A stretch of DNA of 64,000 bases from Lepisosteus oculatus. Taxonomy: Eukaryota > Chordata > Actinopteri > Semionotiformes > Lepisosteidae. Position numbers and translations under genes: made by a program. The notes below the pieces were generated by a model. That model saw nothing but the letters and a program-made list of their open reading frames with translations. It was not told where the DNA came from and did not search any database. This document shows positions 63,448 through 64,000 of the stretch, in pieces; the stretch's first letter is position 1, and every line of letters begins with the position of its first letter. The stretch is from contig NC_090696.1 of assembly GCF_040954835.1 (NCBI RefSeq), positions 62,216,222-62,280,221 of the forward strand, given 5' to 3'.

Positions 63448-64000
63448 CTGAAGGAAATGTGAATGACCTTTGTTATGGATTTGCATTTAAATTTAATTTA
63501 AAATTCTCAATAATAGGATTCTTTAATATCTGAATATTAAGACAGACTAATGCATTACCACCAGGGTTTTGATTATTGTACTGCTTTAATGTCTTCTAAA
63601 AAATGCTGCATATGTTCACTGGATTAATAGGATGAAAAGAGCTATATTAATATAAGCAAATAATGGCAAAAACAACTACCATCAACTATTGTTGGTGGTG
63701 TCCCTTATAATTAATAATCTTCAGTACACTGGCAGCATCTCAGAACATTTAAAAAACAAAAAAATACATAATTTTTGTCATGCAGATACCATTTTTATTA
63801 GTTGAAAAGGTTAATGAATTTAGTCCACATTTGGCATTATTCATGTTTGAGTATAATGCAGTACATTAAAGTCAAGTCTGAGACTGGCCCACAATCTCCT
63901 ACACTCCTTCGTGACACTGAGATACACAAACTATGTGTCTGAACACAAACTGTAAGAAACACTATCATACTCCTCCAGCAGAGAATTTGTTTTCCTAAGT
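63448..64000 (-). other. TRMT10A intron (partial)
   Basis: This is AT-rich intronic sequence upstream of the FYLTSHGG exon. I could not find the preceding TRMT10A exon before the window ends. Confidence 0.5.

Noticed and set aside
1-64000. Bacterial or phage defence system, toxin gene or CRISPR array
   Set aside because: The whole window is vertebrate exon-intron sequence with vertebrate repeats; nothing of this kind is present.

Overview
This is a piece of vertebrate nuclear genome. It has short exons with GT-AG introns, long AT-rich introns, tRNA-derived and 5S-derived SINEs, LINE tails, hAT-like and Tc1-like remnants and a solo LTR. The proteins and the style of the repeats point to a ray-finned fish. 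A non-teleost such as a gar or bowfin fits best, but that is a guess from repeat style and from retention of a C4orf17 homologue. I see no bacterial-type operon, CRISPR array or phage.

Layout. (1) 1-25.9 kb, + strand: the 3' two thirds of LEF1. It covers the alternative proline-rich exon, the HMG box, the basic tail, the short C-terminal exon and, after a 10.6 kb intron inside the 3' UTR, the terminal UTR exon. The beta-catenin-binding N-terminus lies upstream of the window. (2) 29.5-38.1 kb, - strand: a complete HADH (mitochondrial 3-hydroxyacyl-CoA dehydrogenase), 8 exons, 309 aa, with one GC-AG intron. (3) 40.1-46.2 kb, - strand: a complete CYP2U1, 5 exons, 543 aa. (4) 46.4-53.0 kb: a repeat-rich gap with a degenerate LINE, a 5S-derived SINE and a second LINE tail. 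(5) 53.0-59.1 kb, + strand: a homologue of human C4orf17, an uncharacterised protein. Its 5' end and one exon boundary are unresolved, and an intron carries a solo LTR. (6) 60.7-63.4 kb, - strand: the last four coding exons of TRMT10A (tRNA m1G9 methyltransferase); the rest is beyond the window.

The genes are not a functional unit. CYP2U1-HADH-LEF1 repeats the order and orientation of human 4q25, and C4orf17-TRMT10A repeats the tail-to-tail pair at human 4q23. The window therefore joins two blocks that are separate in human. LEF1/HADH and C4orf17/TRMT10A are convergent pairs, and CYP2U1/C4orf17 are head-to-head across the repeat-rich gap.

Exon coordinates come from reading splice signals together with reading frame and family similarity. 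They were not confirmed by transcripts. Repeat family names are from memory of consensus sequences and are given loosely.
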